A DNA stretch of 64,000 nt from Larix kaempferi (Eukaryota > Streptophyta > Pinopsida > Pinales > Pinaceae), in contig BSBM01000486.1 of NCBI GenBank assembly GCA_027924585.1, forward strand, positions 45,068,501 to 45,132,500, in the 5' to 3' direction. Below, one piece after another: positions 45,035 through 57,100 of this stretch. The notes below the pieces were generated by a model. It was not told the origin of the DNA and did not search any database. It worked only from the letters and a program-made list of their open reading frames with translations. Each line of letters starts with the position of its first letter. Position 1 is the first letter of the stretch. The position numbers and the translations under genes are program-made.

Positions 45035-47145
45035 TTAAAGGAAACTTGTACTTGCAAATAGTTGTGAACTGCTAGCATGGTTCAAGTAAATCTTCTTCTT
45101 CTCTGATGACCTTGTAGCCAATCCTGGGGGTATAGTAACCTCCTGTAGCATTCCAAGGCCATAGCAATACATCATCATGGTCCACCAATCTAACATGACT
45201 ATTTTCGTGAAGATCCTTTTTATACCCTTTCCAGTATCTTTGTCCACCTCATCCTTGAATCCCAGGTCTTCTGCCTTTAACCATTCTTGTCTCATAACAA
45301 TAGTGTTGACAAGATACCCAATTTGCTCCAAAAAGATATATCCCTGATCCCTCAAAGCTTCTGACATAGCTAGGGGAATCCTATGAGCCCCACCACAGCC
45401 TACCCATGGGTTTTGTCCCAGTCTTACCTTCCTTCCATTCCCAACACTCCATTCCAGCGAGTCCCTAATAACTTCAAAATCCATTATAAGGCTTTCCACA
45501 TAATTGAAACATTCATAACATAATTTTCTTTGCTTCTGATCCATTCCTCAATAGATAACGAAAATATATATTTTTGATGTACAACTTTCACCCATAAATC
45601 CCCTCCTTTCAATATTCTCCAAGCACCTTCACAATCCAATGTATTTGCAAAACAATGTGGGTTCTTTAAATCCCAACCACCCATTTCCTTTGTCAAGGCT
45701 ATCTTATTCCAAGCAAGCCAATGAAAAGAGTTACCCTCCTGTCTACCATTCCATAAGAAATTACAACTCAACTTCCTAATTTGATCCAGTATACTTGTAG
45801 GTACATAGGCCATAGACACCCAGAACACTGGAATGGCTTCCAAGACAAATTTCACTAGAATCAAATGACCTCCTCTAGATAACCATTTGTTGCACCATAA
45901 TAATAATCTTTTCTCAATCTTACCAATAAGCCAAGTCCAATCCCTCCTTTGATATGCATTTGGCTTTAATACAAACCCTAAATACTTAAGACCACTCTGT
46001 ATATCAACCTTGAACAATCAATGGAATCCTGAGCCATATTCATGAAAGATACAGAAGATTTCCTCTCGTTATAAACCATACCTGTATACACAACAAATAT
46101 ATCCAATATACCTTAGAGATTGAAAACTTATCTCCTAGACCCATTGGAAAAAAGATATCATCTACAAATAACGTGTGTTATCCTAACTTGTCCTCCTTTA
46201 AAAATTCCTCTGAAATATCCATTATGCTTAGCTTATAGTATAATTATACTCAGACCCTCCACTACTAAAATAAAAAAAAGAGGAGCCAGAGGGAATCCTT
46301 GTCGAAGGCCCCTACCCAGCCTAAAGAAAGGGGATGTAGACCCATTTACTAGAACAACAAAGGAAATTGTTTGGACATAGGACAAAATCCAATTCACAAC
46401 CTGTAAGTGAAAGCCAACATAAAGCAACATCAATTTCAAGTAGAGCCAATTGAACCTATTTTATGCTTTTGATAAATCTACCTTGACAATCATAGTTGAC
46501 AAATTCTTCACCTTTATAGTATGCATGACTTCCTATATAGTACCAATTGCACCATGAATATGTCTTCCAACCAAAAATGCAAATTGTTCTTGTGATACAG
46601 AGCTAGACAAGATACCCCTAATCCTTCTGGCAATAACTTTTGCAATCAACTTGTAAATGCAATAACACAAAGAGATAGGTCTATAGTCCTCCAAATTTCT
46701 AGCTCTGTTAGATTTTGGAATGAGGGAAATGAAATTAGTATTGATGCTTGCCAGAATTCTACCATTCACCCTTGATTTTTCAATTACTCTAAGGAGATCC
46801 TGATAAAAAAGTTCCATAACACCTGAGAAAAACTCCACTGGCCGTCCATCAGGCCCAGTGCTTTTATCCTTTTGCATAGAATGGAAAACATCATTTAGTT
46901 CCTCAAGAGTGACCTCCTCCATAAGGTCTGATCTTTTCTCCTCATTCACATATGATGGATAGAAAGCAACCACTCTCATCATTTGTGCCACAGATGCTTT
47001 ATTATCTTCCTGGAGGAGCCTACTAAAGTGGTTTACTCCAAACTCAACAAGATTCTTGAATCCGGTCACCTGAGTTCCTTCATCATCCTTCAAATGCCAT
47101 AGGGAATTGACAATTTTCCTCTTGACATGACAAAGCTAGAACAAA
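45035..47145 (-). pseudogene. LINE reverse transcriptase, broken into pieces
   Basis: Four open pieces cover the RT. 46533-47093 holds KSTGPDGRPVEFF, FISLIPKSNRARNLEDYRPI and SLCYCIYKLIAKVIARRI. 46233-46439 holds GLRQGFPLAPLFFILVVEGL. The active site reads FVDD near 46160. 45484-46017 is the thumb (KYLGFVLKPN...LLWCNKWLSRGGHLILVKFVL). 45035-45544 is the downstream connection (WSVGNGRKVRLGQNPWVG). Frame changes near 46020, 46230 and 46470 inactivate it. Confidence 0.88.
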
Positions 47146-47593
47146 TGAGGTTCACTTGAAGCAATCCCTCAATGAACTAGAAAGGTTGCGCACGAAAAAA
47201 ATTGGTCTCTAAAAGTATAAAAATAAATAATTATAAAGCTCTAATTAAAAGAAAAAAAATTACATTATGTATAAAAAGTATCATAAATTTTTACGATTTT
47301 CTAAATTAGAGTTAAAAAATACTTTGGAGGGAAATTCTAATTGGGAAGATTAAAGAGAATAATAGGATTGTCATGAGTGGAGTTCCCATTTTAAAAGCTT
47401 TATAAATATTGTAATGTTTTGGACAACATTCAAACCCTTATTATTAAGCAAATGGTTTTTCCTTTGGATGACATTTAGTTTGGGTTAAATAGTCTAGCTA
47501 AGGGAAAGCTAATGACATTGAAGGTTATCAAGTGGAAATATTAAAAATTAGAGGCTTGTTCTTATCCCTCACATTCATAGACTGCTCAACATA

Positions 47594-48491
47594 TGATATG
47601 TAAACTACCATGGATGTTCTTTTGGAACAGTTTGTCACAACAGATCTTACAACTTAGTTCTTTTTATCAGCTTATTTCCACTAAATGTTAAATAACTGAA
47701 ATTGAATGTAAAATATCTAGAGCAAAGAAATATACAATCCACACAATAAACACAAGATTTACTCTGGGAAAACCCACTATGGAGAAAACCCAATGAAAAA
47801 TGAGGACTATGCCTTGCTATTTTATATAGAATACAAATACAAAGAAAGTGGTACTCTCTACGGAATTACCTATGGCTCTGCGGCCATAATGGCTAATACA
47901 TGATCTCCTAACTCCTTTGTTCTACTCTAATATCCTCTTCCATGTTGTTTCTCAGCTATGGAACAATACAATAACATCAAAAGAATGGAACCCCTTTTCC
48001 TCCTAATGGCTCGATATTTAACCTAGCTCAATAGTCGTATAGGGTTAATTTTAGGGCTTTTGCATGCCCCAAATCCTGATTAGGGTTAGGGTTTTAGACC
48101 TTCTAGAATGTTATTTAATGTCCACATGTGACTATCTCTACATGTGTGAGAAATGAGAGCTGACATGGAATCCATTGAGTCATGGTAGTCAACTGGATAG
48201 GTCAACTTGCGGAAGGCATAACTTCTTCATACATACTTCGTTTAAGGGTTTTCTTAGACCATTGAAAGACTCGGAGAGTAGAATTGTGTGAAGGGACATT
48301 ACAAAGCAATGGAATTTTTGACCCCAAAAAACATCACTAGATAATCAAACAGGCCCGAGAAGGTTTTAGACCCCAAATATGCAAAATGAGACCTACCCTT
48401 AGAATGGGCCCTAAAAGTGAATTCATCAAATATTTCGACCCCCAAAACACCAAAATAGATGAAAAATTATATGTTTATCCATTTTGGATCA
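47594..48491 (-). repeat. 3' LTR of the second gypsy element
   Basis: 898-bp repeat of 52709-53604. On the minus strand it begins TGATCCAAAATGG. The polypurine tract (48492-48500, GGGGAGGTG on minus) precedes it. Confidence 0.9.
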
Positions 48492-48500
48492 CACCTCCCC

Positions 48501-49660
48501 ATTTCGGGAGGGTTTTGGTCCCCAAAATATTTTACTGAATGAGGTGAGGAAATTTTTCCTCTAACTTCTCCTTGGAGTACCATTTAGCCTTGCTTAGAAG
48601 TTTCCCTTTCAACATCACCCTCTAGAGTTCATACTGTCATCGCTTGGTTGCTATGGACTTCTTTTGAAAAACTATGTCTTTTGATAACTCTGCTTGAGCC
48701 TTTGGTGTTAAGTCCTTTACAGAAGGTAAGACTTGCTCAGGTTCTTGGTCTAGAATGTAAGGTTCATAGAGTTTCATATTTTCCACATTCACTGACTGAG
48801 TAAATGCGCATATATGGGGTATCCTAGGTTTATAGGTACTATCTCCTACCTTTTACAACACTTCAAAATTACCATTAAATAATGCTTTGATAATCTTACT
48901 AGGACCTTGCAGTCTTTCCTTATTCAAGTGCAAACCATACTCCGTCTCCCACATTGAATGTTTTGATCTCAACCTTGTGTTGGTCATGTATTTCCTTGTA
49001 CTTTTCCTATGCCTTCTTCAATGTATAATGTATTTGTAAATGGATTTGCATGATCTTATCAATGATTTTTTTAGCTCTTAATGCTTCATTGATTGTGTCT
49101 TCCCTCACCCCACCTTGTTGTCCATAAACAACATATAGAGGTGAAGGTGGTAGGTGTCCAAAAAAAGTTTCAAAGGGGACTTTCAAATGGAAGTGTGGAC
49201 TACTCTATTATAGGAGTGTTGGACATAGATCACATTTTCATCCAAAGTCTTTGGATGCTTCTGATTGTAACCCCTCAAAAGGTGCATCGAATTCTTGTTG
49301 ACTACTTCTGTCTGCCCATCTGTGTGTGGATGGAATGTTGTAGATCTCTTCAACTTAGTGTGTATCTTTTTCCAGAGTGTAGTCCAAAAGGCACTGAGAA
49401 ATATAGTATCCCTATCTGAGATGATGCTCCTCGGTATCCCAAATTGCACCTAGACTTGCTCAAAGAAAATGTTTGTTGCTTCTTGTCCTTTGATGGTATT
49501 TTTACAAGGCATGAGAATGCACATCTTGTTGAATCTATCAACTACCAAAAATAAATTGTCATGTTCCTTCCTAGTGGTTGGAAGACCACCCAAAAAATCC
49601 ATGGATATGCTCTCCCATGATCTCATAGGGACATGTAAGGGATGGTATAGACCTTAATTC
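48501..49660 (-). pseudogene. Integrase of the second gypsy element, degraded
   Basis: Open minus-strand pieces 49183-49449 and 49350-49541 give the catalytic core: FGIPRSIISDRDTIFLSAFW and TFHPHTDGQTEVVNK; further upstream the minus strand reads ESISMDFLGGLPTTRK near 49560-49620 and VVDRFNKMCILMPC. Towards 48501 only fragments of the C-terminal region are legible (KHSMWETEYGLHLNK). Frameshifts and stops are frequent. Confidence 0.85.
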
Positions 49661-49739
49661 CTATTACTGGGCTTGCTTGTACAATAAAGTATGCATCCTT
49701 TGATAGATTGATCTACACCTTCTTTCCTTCTATGCCAAT

Positions 49740-50760
49740 AAACATACCTTTTCAAGTTGACCATTGTCTTCCCAACACTGAAATTCCCTGCAACTTTGGA
49801 GGTGTGAGCCTCTCTAAGAGTTGTAATATTTCACCTTTAGGAACATAGAGCTTGTCCAGCTTGTAGAGTAACCCATCCTAGAGATGGTAGTCAACCTTGT
49901 TGTCACCTTCTTCTACATGGAATTGGCCTTGTAGTTGCTGGAATACCTCCTTGAAGTTATCATATTATGTGTATTGCTGTTTGTATACATCATGGGTGAA
50001 AGAATCCATATGCACAACAGTACTCAAAGCTGTGATCTTAGCTATAGGTGGCCTTAAGAGAATATCTACTGACTTGTTTGTAATGCCCTTCTTATATTTG
50101 ATGATTAGATGGAATTGTTGTAAAAATCCCATCCACTTGTAGTGTCGTGTTTGTTGTAGCTTATTATGGGCTTGCAAATACTACAATAGCTGGTGATAAG
50201 TGTGAATATGGTCTTCTTTCTCATCAGATAATGAAGTTCCACTTTTTAAGAGCTTGAACCAATGCATATATTTCCTTGTCATATGTAGGGTAATTTAGGA
50301 TGCCGCCATGGAACATTTCAGAATGATAGCATATTGGCATCCTTCCTTGCATTAAAATCGCTCCCATAGCATACCCACTTGCATTTGTATCCAATTCGAA
50401 AGGATTCTGCAAGTTAGACAATGTGAGAATTGGTGCTTAACTAATTTTTTGCTTGAGGTATTCAAAGGATTTATGTTGAATATTTCCCCATTGGAACCCC
50501 TTGCTACTGGCTGTTATGGAATGGATAGGTGTAACCACAGCCTAAAAGTAAACTATGAACTTTCAAAGGTATTGTGATGCCCCCCAAAAGATCCTAACTT
50601 CAATGACATTTGTAGGACTAGGCCACTTAGTGATGGATTCCATCTTTGTAGGATCAATCTTAAGTTCTCCTCCACTAATCACATACCCTAAATACACCAA
50701 AGACTGTTGAGCAAATTCACATTTCTTAATTTTTTCTAGCAGTTGATGTTTTTTCAAGGT
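49740..50760 (-). pseudogene. RNase H and RT thumb of the second gypsy element
   Basis: 50563-50757 encodes KKCEFAQQSLVYLGYVISGG, the RT thumb start. 50224-50421 encodes the RNase H start (FELDTNASGYAMGAILMQ). 49965-50177 gives LIIKYKKGITNKSVDILLRP (canonical N-x-x-A-D-A-L-S-R altered). The catalytic Asp in LDTNASG is kept. The pieces are in different frames. Confidence 0.87.
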
Positions 50761-50792
50761 CTCTAATACCTGCTAGATATGTGAGATATGCT

Positions 50793-51426
50793 CTTCCTGT
50801 TAGGAAAACAGGATTGCAGAGCAATAACAATAAACAGAAATGCAAATATAATCACACATACACATTACAAGAGAGACACAGATATATCGTGGTTCACCCA
50901 ACTTGGGCTACGTCCACACTGAATTTTCCAGTCCTTATTATTATTACCGTCCAGCAAGGTGAAAGGGATACAACCTGCAGCACAACCGCTGCACTTCCTC
51001 TTCTCTGTTTCATAGTCTCTCTCCTGATCTCAGAGATCTTTACAATGCATAAAACCTAATACATCATCATACCTAGCCGTATTACAATGTCTTTATTTTA
51101 TAAGGGAAATACAATGGGAAAATACCACGGGATACCCAAAACCATGGGCCCACAAAATAGTTGGCGAAAACAGCCCCAAAAATTTTCTTCGAGGGCGTTG
51201 CCTCCAAACCCCCATTTCTCGAGGGAGCTGCTCCCGAACCCCCGCTGGCCCCCGGACCCCCCAGCCAAGGGGGGTGGTCCCCCCTGGAACCCAGTGGGGG
51301 GGCGATGCCCCCCCCCTGTGGTGAGTGTACAGTCCACCTACATATCATATAAAACTGGGGTACAAACACGGCTGATACAATATCATCTATGAGACTAGAA
51401 GATCTGGCTCCACAACCAACACTTCC
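50793..51426. mobile_element. Solo LTR (624 bp) nested in the RT of the second gypsy element
   Basis: The segment 50798-51421 starts TGTTAGGAAAACAGG and ends CCAACCAACA, flanked by perfect CTTCC (50793-50797 and 51422-51426). It contains ATATCGTGGTTCACCCAACTTGGGCTACGTCC, a pattern common in plant copia LTRs. RT coding resumes on both sides. The GC-rich stretch 51200-51320 (G/C-runs) gives overlapping spurious ORFs on both strands. Confidence 0.9.
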
Positions 51427-52080
51427 TAGGTAGCATTATAAACCAATATATCATCTAAATATACTATTACAAATGAATCTATGAAAGGGTGCAATACATC
51501 ATTCATCAAACACACAAGTGTAGCTAGTGCATTACATAAACCAAAAGGCATTACTAACCATTCATATAGACCTTGCCTAGCCTTGAAGGTGATTTTGTAG
51601 GTGTCCTATTCTTTCACTCATACCTGGTGGTATCCTGGATTGAGATCCAACTTGGTGAAGTACTTGTCATGCTGCAATTGATCTAAAAAATCATCGATCC
51701 TGGGCAGAGGGAATCGGTTCTTGAAGGTGATCTTATTTAGAGCTTTGTAGTCAATACACATCTTCCATGTCCCATATTTCTTGGGTACTATGATAATAGG
51801 TGACCCACAAGGTGAGGTGCTTGATCATATTACTCCGTGCTTCGACACTTGTTGCAACTATTTCTTCACTTATCCTGTTTCTAGAACAAATTGTCTATAT
51901 AGTCTGATGTTCGGTAATGGAGAATTTGGCTATAGTTATATCTCATGCTCCACTTTCTTCTTAGGAGGTATCCCTCTAGGCTCCTGGAACACTTCCCTGT
52001 ATTCCTATAAAAGGTTCTCCAATTGGTGTTTCTTCTCTTTAGTACATCCCTCGAGGGATGCCTTTACTTTTACCGATTTA
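51427..52080 (-). pseudogene. Reverse transcriptase palm of the second gypsy element
   Basis: The minus strand in mixed frames reads [66 protein letters not shown] and the active site [14 protein letters not shown] (about 51430-51480). The catalytic aspartates are present. There is no ORF above 60 codons here because of stops. Confidence 0.85.
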
Positions 52081-52690
52081 CCTTCTTATTGATGATGTCT
52101 TAAGAAAAGAAACATAAAATTTCTACTTGAACTGATCAACGTTTTCTCTTGGTTGGCACTTACTAGTGAGATATTCGATTTACCTTTGTGCGCATTGATG
52201 TTGAAAGATTTTCCATCCTTGATCAAGAAGTACTCCTCATCTATTTGATGGATACTAAAATAGACCTCTAATTGTTGCAACCAATGATTCAAATTTAAAG
52301 TATAAATCTCACCTTGATATGACTTATATCAACTTTTGCTTCCATCTTAAATAAAGATTGGGAAGGAATACTTGGCACTAGAACTTGGCTACTCTTTCTT
52401 AGATTCTTTCCTCGGCTCCTTTTTTGGGTTGTCTTTCTCTTCCGATTTCCCCTCTGAACCAATCTCTGAGTTAGAGCCTCCAAAATGACCAAAAGTTCCA
52501 AAATTGATCTCCATATATGTAATGAGGATTGACATGTTACATGAGATATTGACAACTTGCATTTCTAGCTTTGTAAATCGCTGCTCATAATCGCCTGCTA
52601 CTTTACCAGACTCATCCACCATGGCTAGGGTTTGAAGACTTTTTTCACCAACTACTAGATATTGCAATTTTCCACAAAACCCCAAATAAA
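52081..52690 (-). pseudogene. gag remnant of the second gypsy element
   Basis: The minus-strand pieces 52389-52685 and 52295-52555 are an acidic/basic N-terminal region. 52086-52292 gives MNHWLQQLEVYFSIHQIDEE, which matches the start of the capsid domain in plant gypsy gag. The capsid then stops and protease-to-RT linker sequence follows directly, so the rest of capsid, zinc knuckle and protease are deleted. Confidence 0.65.
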
Positions 52691-52691
52691 A

Positions 52692-52706
52692 CTTCTACGA
52701 TACCAA
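52692..52706 (-). other. Primer-binding site-like sequence of the second gypsy element
   Basis: The minus strand reads TTGGTATCGTAGAAG two bases inside the 5' LTR, a variant of TGGTATCAGAGC (initiator tRNA-Met). Confidence 0.55.
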
Positions 52707-52708
52707 TA

Positions 52709-53604
52709 TGATCCGTAAACTACCTTAGATATTTCACTGGAATAATTCATCACAACGGATCTTACAACTTAGTTATTTTTATTAGCTTATTTCCACTGAA
52801 TGATAAATAACTGAAACTGAATGTAAAATAACTAGAGCAAATAAATACACAATCCACACATAAACACAATATTCACCCTGGGAAAACCCACCATGGGGAA
52901 AAAACCAGCCAGAAATGAGGACTACGCCTTTCTCTTTTATACATAATGCAAATTCAAAGAAAGTGGTACTCTCTATGGAGTTACCTATGACTTTGTGGCT
53001 ATAATGGTTACTATAGGATCTCCTCCCTCCTTTTCTCTTCTCTAATATCCACTCTTGTGTTGTTACTTAACTATGGAGTAATACAATAACATAAAAAAGA
53101 ATGGAACCCCTTTTTCTCCTAATGACCCAGTATTTACCATATCCTGATAGATGCTTAGGGTTAATTTTAGGGTTTTTGCATGCCCCAACTCCCAATTAGG
53201 GTTAGGGTTTTGGAACTTCTAGAATGTTCTTGAATTTTCACATATGACTAGCTCCGCATGTGTGAGAAATGAGAGCTGGCATGGAATCCACTCAGTACCA
53301 TGGTGGTCAACTAGATATGTCAACTTGCAGGAGGCATAACTTCTTCATACAGACTCTATTTGAGGCATTTATTGGAAAGGTCTCGCAGTGTAGAATTATA
53401 TGAAGAGACATGTAAAAGAGATGGGATTTTTGACCCCAAAAGACACCATTTAGACCCTCGAACTAGCCTCAGAAGGTTCTGGACACCAAATATGCAAAGT
53501 GAGACCTGTCCCTAGAATGGGTCCTATAAGCCAATTCATCCAATCTTTCAACCTCTAAAGCATCGAAATATATGAAAAATTATATATTGATCCATTTTGG
53601 ATCA
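52709..53604 (-). repeat. 5' LTR of the second gypsy element
   Basis: 896-bp repeat of 47594-48491; edges TGATCCGTAAACTACC and TTTTGGATCA. It carries the blocks GGTTAGGGTTAATTTTAGGG-like and TTAGGGTTAGGGTTTT near 53150-53215, also in the other LTR. Confidence 0.9.
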
Positions 53605-54130
53605 ACTTAGAAATTAAATAGGGTTTCCCTAAACCTTGGACCAACAAATTTATTATTCTTATTTGTAAAAGTGGTGACAAAAACAAGGGCCAAATGATTA
53701 GATTTTATGATTAGTATTCTTTTAGCCAAGGTTTGTGAAATTAGTCTAGAAAAATAATATAAGCATATGGTTAGAAAGTGATGAAAAAAATGTTGAAGGC
53801 CAACATGCTTTTAGAAGCCATCATTTTGCTATGAACCAATTAATCACTATTAGGATTATTGCAGAGGAATGTTGAAATAAAAAAATTAATTTCCTTTGTT
53901 GCTTCATTAAAAATAGGAAATCCTATTCCATTGGTCTTATGAATGTGAAGTTTGGGGTTGCAACATTTCTGGAGAACCTTGGAGGAAATTGTGTAAATTT
54001 GAGCCAAATGCAAAATGGAACTCACATTATGGGAATAAACTAATAAATTTGGATAGGCCCTCCATAGAAAACAAACATCAAACCATTCAGAAGTGTGCAC
54101 TGAAGGATTGAAATGCACAAAAGGAAACTC

Positions 54131-57100
54131 CATGGAAGGAGTTGTTACCTCTTGATCAATTCACACTTCTAATTTGTAAAATTCCCAAGCACAAAATGCA
54201 AACCCAAAGGTAACTAAGAGAGGCTACCCATTGTCACCTCAGTATGTCCCTTTCCAACTTTAGGTTGGCTCTCCTCCACTTCAAGGGGGGTATCCCTACA
54301 TAAGATTGTAAAGGCTACATCATGGAGGCTGAAGATTATATATGGAGAGTAAGCATTAACAAAATGTATGTAGATGTAATATAGTAAGGAGTAGATGAAT
54401 ATATTAAGAGAGAAAGGCAAGGGAAACCCAAGGATCATTTCTTACCAAATCATGGGCTAAATGGAGTAAAAAAGGGCCTTTAAAAGGGATTTTCAATCAA
54501 GTTTTTAGAATCTAATAACAACAATTAGAAAGCCACTTATACCCCAACATGGTTGAGTATATTGTTTAGGTTTTTCAAAGGAAAGAGCCCCAAAGAGGTT
54601 TACTTTCAAGCGAAGACTCAATGGGTTATTTACTTCGGGAAATTCAAAATGCAAGAAAACTATTTGTTATTACAATGCAAATATTATTTCCATAAATAAT
54701 TAACAAGTGAAATAGAAATAGGGAGATATGAACATTCACACCTATTTTACTTCAATGGTGATACTACACCTTGGATTTAAATAATAGCTCTCATCATTCA
54801 TAGGCATTACACATTGATCCAACAATTAGCTCCACAAATTTGGCTCACATGTAAGAAAGAGCACCTTCATTCATCCATTAAGATTCCAAATCATTGATAT
54901 ACGATATATCCCAAGGAAGAGCTCCTTCAATCCCACTCTCAACCCTCATGTGAAAAATGGAGAGAAAACTCCATTATATAGAGGGAGTTAGATCTCTATT
55001 ACAATAAAATATAATTATTTTTCTAACCAACTCCTTGACACATTCAACAATAATAAAAAAGGAGTTAGGCCTTTTACAAGTCAAAGGTATTCATTTCCTC
55101 AAGGAAAATTTGCTCCACTAAAAATATTAATAAAATATTACAAGCGAGTCTCCAAGAGAGAAGGCACATTAGTAAAATATGCCCTTTTTACCAAGTCAAA
55201 GATTCAAGAAACAATAAAATATGTTCTCTTTGTGCACCCTTAAAGATGCTTTGAAATTGTACAAATAAAATAATGTTTTTCCAAATAACCAACTCCATGA
55301 GTTGAATCAACAAATACTAGAATATTGATGTGGTTATAACCTCCAAATGTGCACCCTCCACGAGAAATAGTCCATACTTGTGGATCTAACCTACTTCCAA
55401 CCACTTCATGGCACACTTTACAAGTGAACCACTTTTCACATGCGAGTCAAGACATAATGAGTCAACCAACCTTTGAATTATGTGCATGAGTAACCACCTT
55501 CGCCAAGCCAACCATAAAATAGTATTTGATTGGGAGAGGTGCACTTGATAAAAGGGTAAGTGGACCTCCAAGAAGTGTATAAATTAGTTGCTAGTTAGTT
55601 AAACTTTACAAGGTGTGCAAGGCATGAACAAGCTCATTCAAAGATGCAAGTGGACATCCTAGAGGAGGGTACTATTTAATTTCCTAGGAAAACATTCTAA
55701 TGGATGAATGTGTGTGATTGCATGAAGTGACATGGTAAAAAACTCTATTGTGTGTGCATAACTAACCCATTGAGCAATGTGAAATCTCAACCACCTTCTC
55801 AACACATGTGCCAAGGATGGGACAAGTCAAAAGAAAGTGTTGACCAAGGCTAATATTATGCCCCACTGAATTTGTGAAGGGAGGCAACAATTAAATATTA
55901 TTATTTTTAGTGTATTGCCTCAACATGTGTACCAAAGGGGGAGTGCTAACCTCAAATTTGTACAATCATGACATAAAGTTGCCTTCCCTAGTGATTAATT
56001 AAATTGAAACTTAGGGACCAAGATATCGATGAGAGATTAAAAAAATAGGCCTATTAATGTAGCACATAGCATAAGGTTTGGGTTTAATTAATCAACAAAC
56101 AAAATATCCCAAATCATTTTGATGTGTTCACACACTAAAAATGATGAAAAGTGGAAATATGGCAAAATGTAGGGTTAATATGAGATGAAACTTAGGGAAA
56201 TATAATAAAAATGTTCCATGATCCAAGGGAAAGTGATGAAGTGTGAGTGTAATATGGATTTTATCTCAGTAAAAAGTGAAGGCATAGGCTAAACACATGA
56301 CGATTTTAACAATTTTTGATGATTTTTTCCTATACCTTTGAGATGGAATATGGTAGAAAATTTCAAGAGATTTTTAAAATTCGAAATAACATTGTTTAAA
56401 TTTCTCGAATATGGGTGCCCTGGATTTTTTGAGGGCGTTGAATCCATTTGTGAGTTCAAAGTAATGATTTGAACATCACAAAATTAAGATTTCATAAAAA
56501 AAAATTCATCGGATTTTGACCAAAAATTCGCCGGAAAGTCAAAATCGTCGCTTTGTTAGACTTCTTAAAAAATGAAGATGTGATGAATTATGCAAATTAC
56601 CTAGGTAAATGGATGTTATAACACAAAATGCCCCACTCAAATTTTTTTGATGTTTCACAAAGTTTGCAAAAGATGACTTGTTATCCGTTATTTCAAGAAC
56701 TCTTTCAGTCTAATGAGGCCTTCCTTATGCTAGTGTTCATTAGTCTCTCTTTAAAGTTTCTTGTCAAAGTTATTCTTCTCGAACCAAAATTTCTAGCCTT
56801 TGTTTATGAAGCAAAGGTTTCTTGGTTATAAAGATGTGTTAAATTCCAAAAAATGCTCTTTATGTTTGAATTAAACCAAAGTTTTTATCCTAATTATTAT
56901 GATCATTTAAACCTCGACTTAAGTATCTTATGATCATTTAAACCTAAACTTAAGTATCTTATGATCATTTAAACCTTGACTTAAATATCCTATCCAAAAT
57001 TAAAACCTTGGTTTGTTGCAACCATGCTTCAAATTTGAAGCCTTCAGTGCCCGTCAAAGGCCATTTTACCTATCAGAGAAGGCCTATATGAATTTTACCA

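Larger units (their letters stand above)
43885..47145 (-). mobile_element. L1-type LINE, 5'-truncated and decayed
   Basis: Read on the minus strand: RT (47145 to about 45480), connection region with zinc-finger RVT (about 45000-44730), RNase H (about 44640-44170), a 3' UTR, and a short A-tail seen as T9 at 43885-43893. This RT, zf-RVT, RNase H order is that of plant L1 elements. ORF1 and the endonuclease are missing upstream of 47145, so it is 5'-truncated as usual for target-primed insertions. Target-site duplications were not identified. Confidence 0.85.
47589..53609 (-). mobile_element. Second Ty3/gypsy element, two LTRs, inserted in the LINE
   Basis: LTRs are 47594-48491 and 52709-53604 (898 and 896 bp), both starting TGAT..GTAAACTACC and ending CCATTTTGGATCA on the plus strand. 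Flanks are ACATA (47589-47593) and ACTTA (53605-53609), a target duplication with one mismatch. On the minus strand the order is LTR, PBS-like site, gag, RT, RNase H, integrase, PPT, LTR, so gypsy type. The internal region is about 4.2 kb, of which 0.6 kb is a nested solo LTR, so protease and part of gag appear deleted. The LTRs differ at many positions, indicating an old insertion. Confidence 0.9.
47341..54130 (+). mobile_element. Second LINE remnant, opposite strand, split by a gypsy element
   Basis: Two plus-strand parts flank the gypsy element: 47341-47593 and 53605-about 54130. The left part reads GKANDIEGYQVEILK and then, after a frameshift, LIPHIHRLLN. The right part reads PWTNKFIILICKSGDKNKGQ, MNQLITIRIIAEEC and, further on, ECEVWGCNISGEPWRK, all motifs of a plant endonuclease/reverse-transcriptase LINE. 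The text continues logically across the insertion. The palm region between MNQLITIR and CEVWGC is deleted. It is a different family from the adjacent minus-strand LINE. Confidence 0.72.

Noticed and set aside
51082-51392. Gly/Pro-rich ORFs on both strands
   Set aside because: Produced by G/C-runs in the nested solo LTR.
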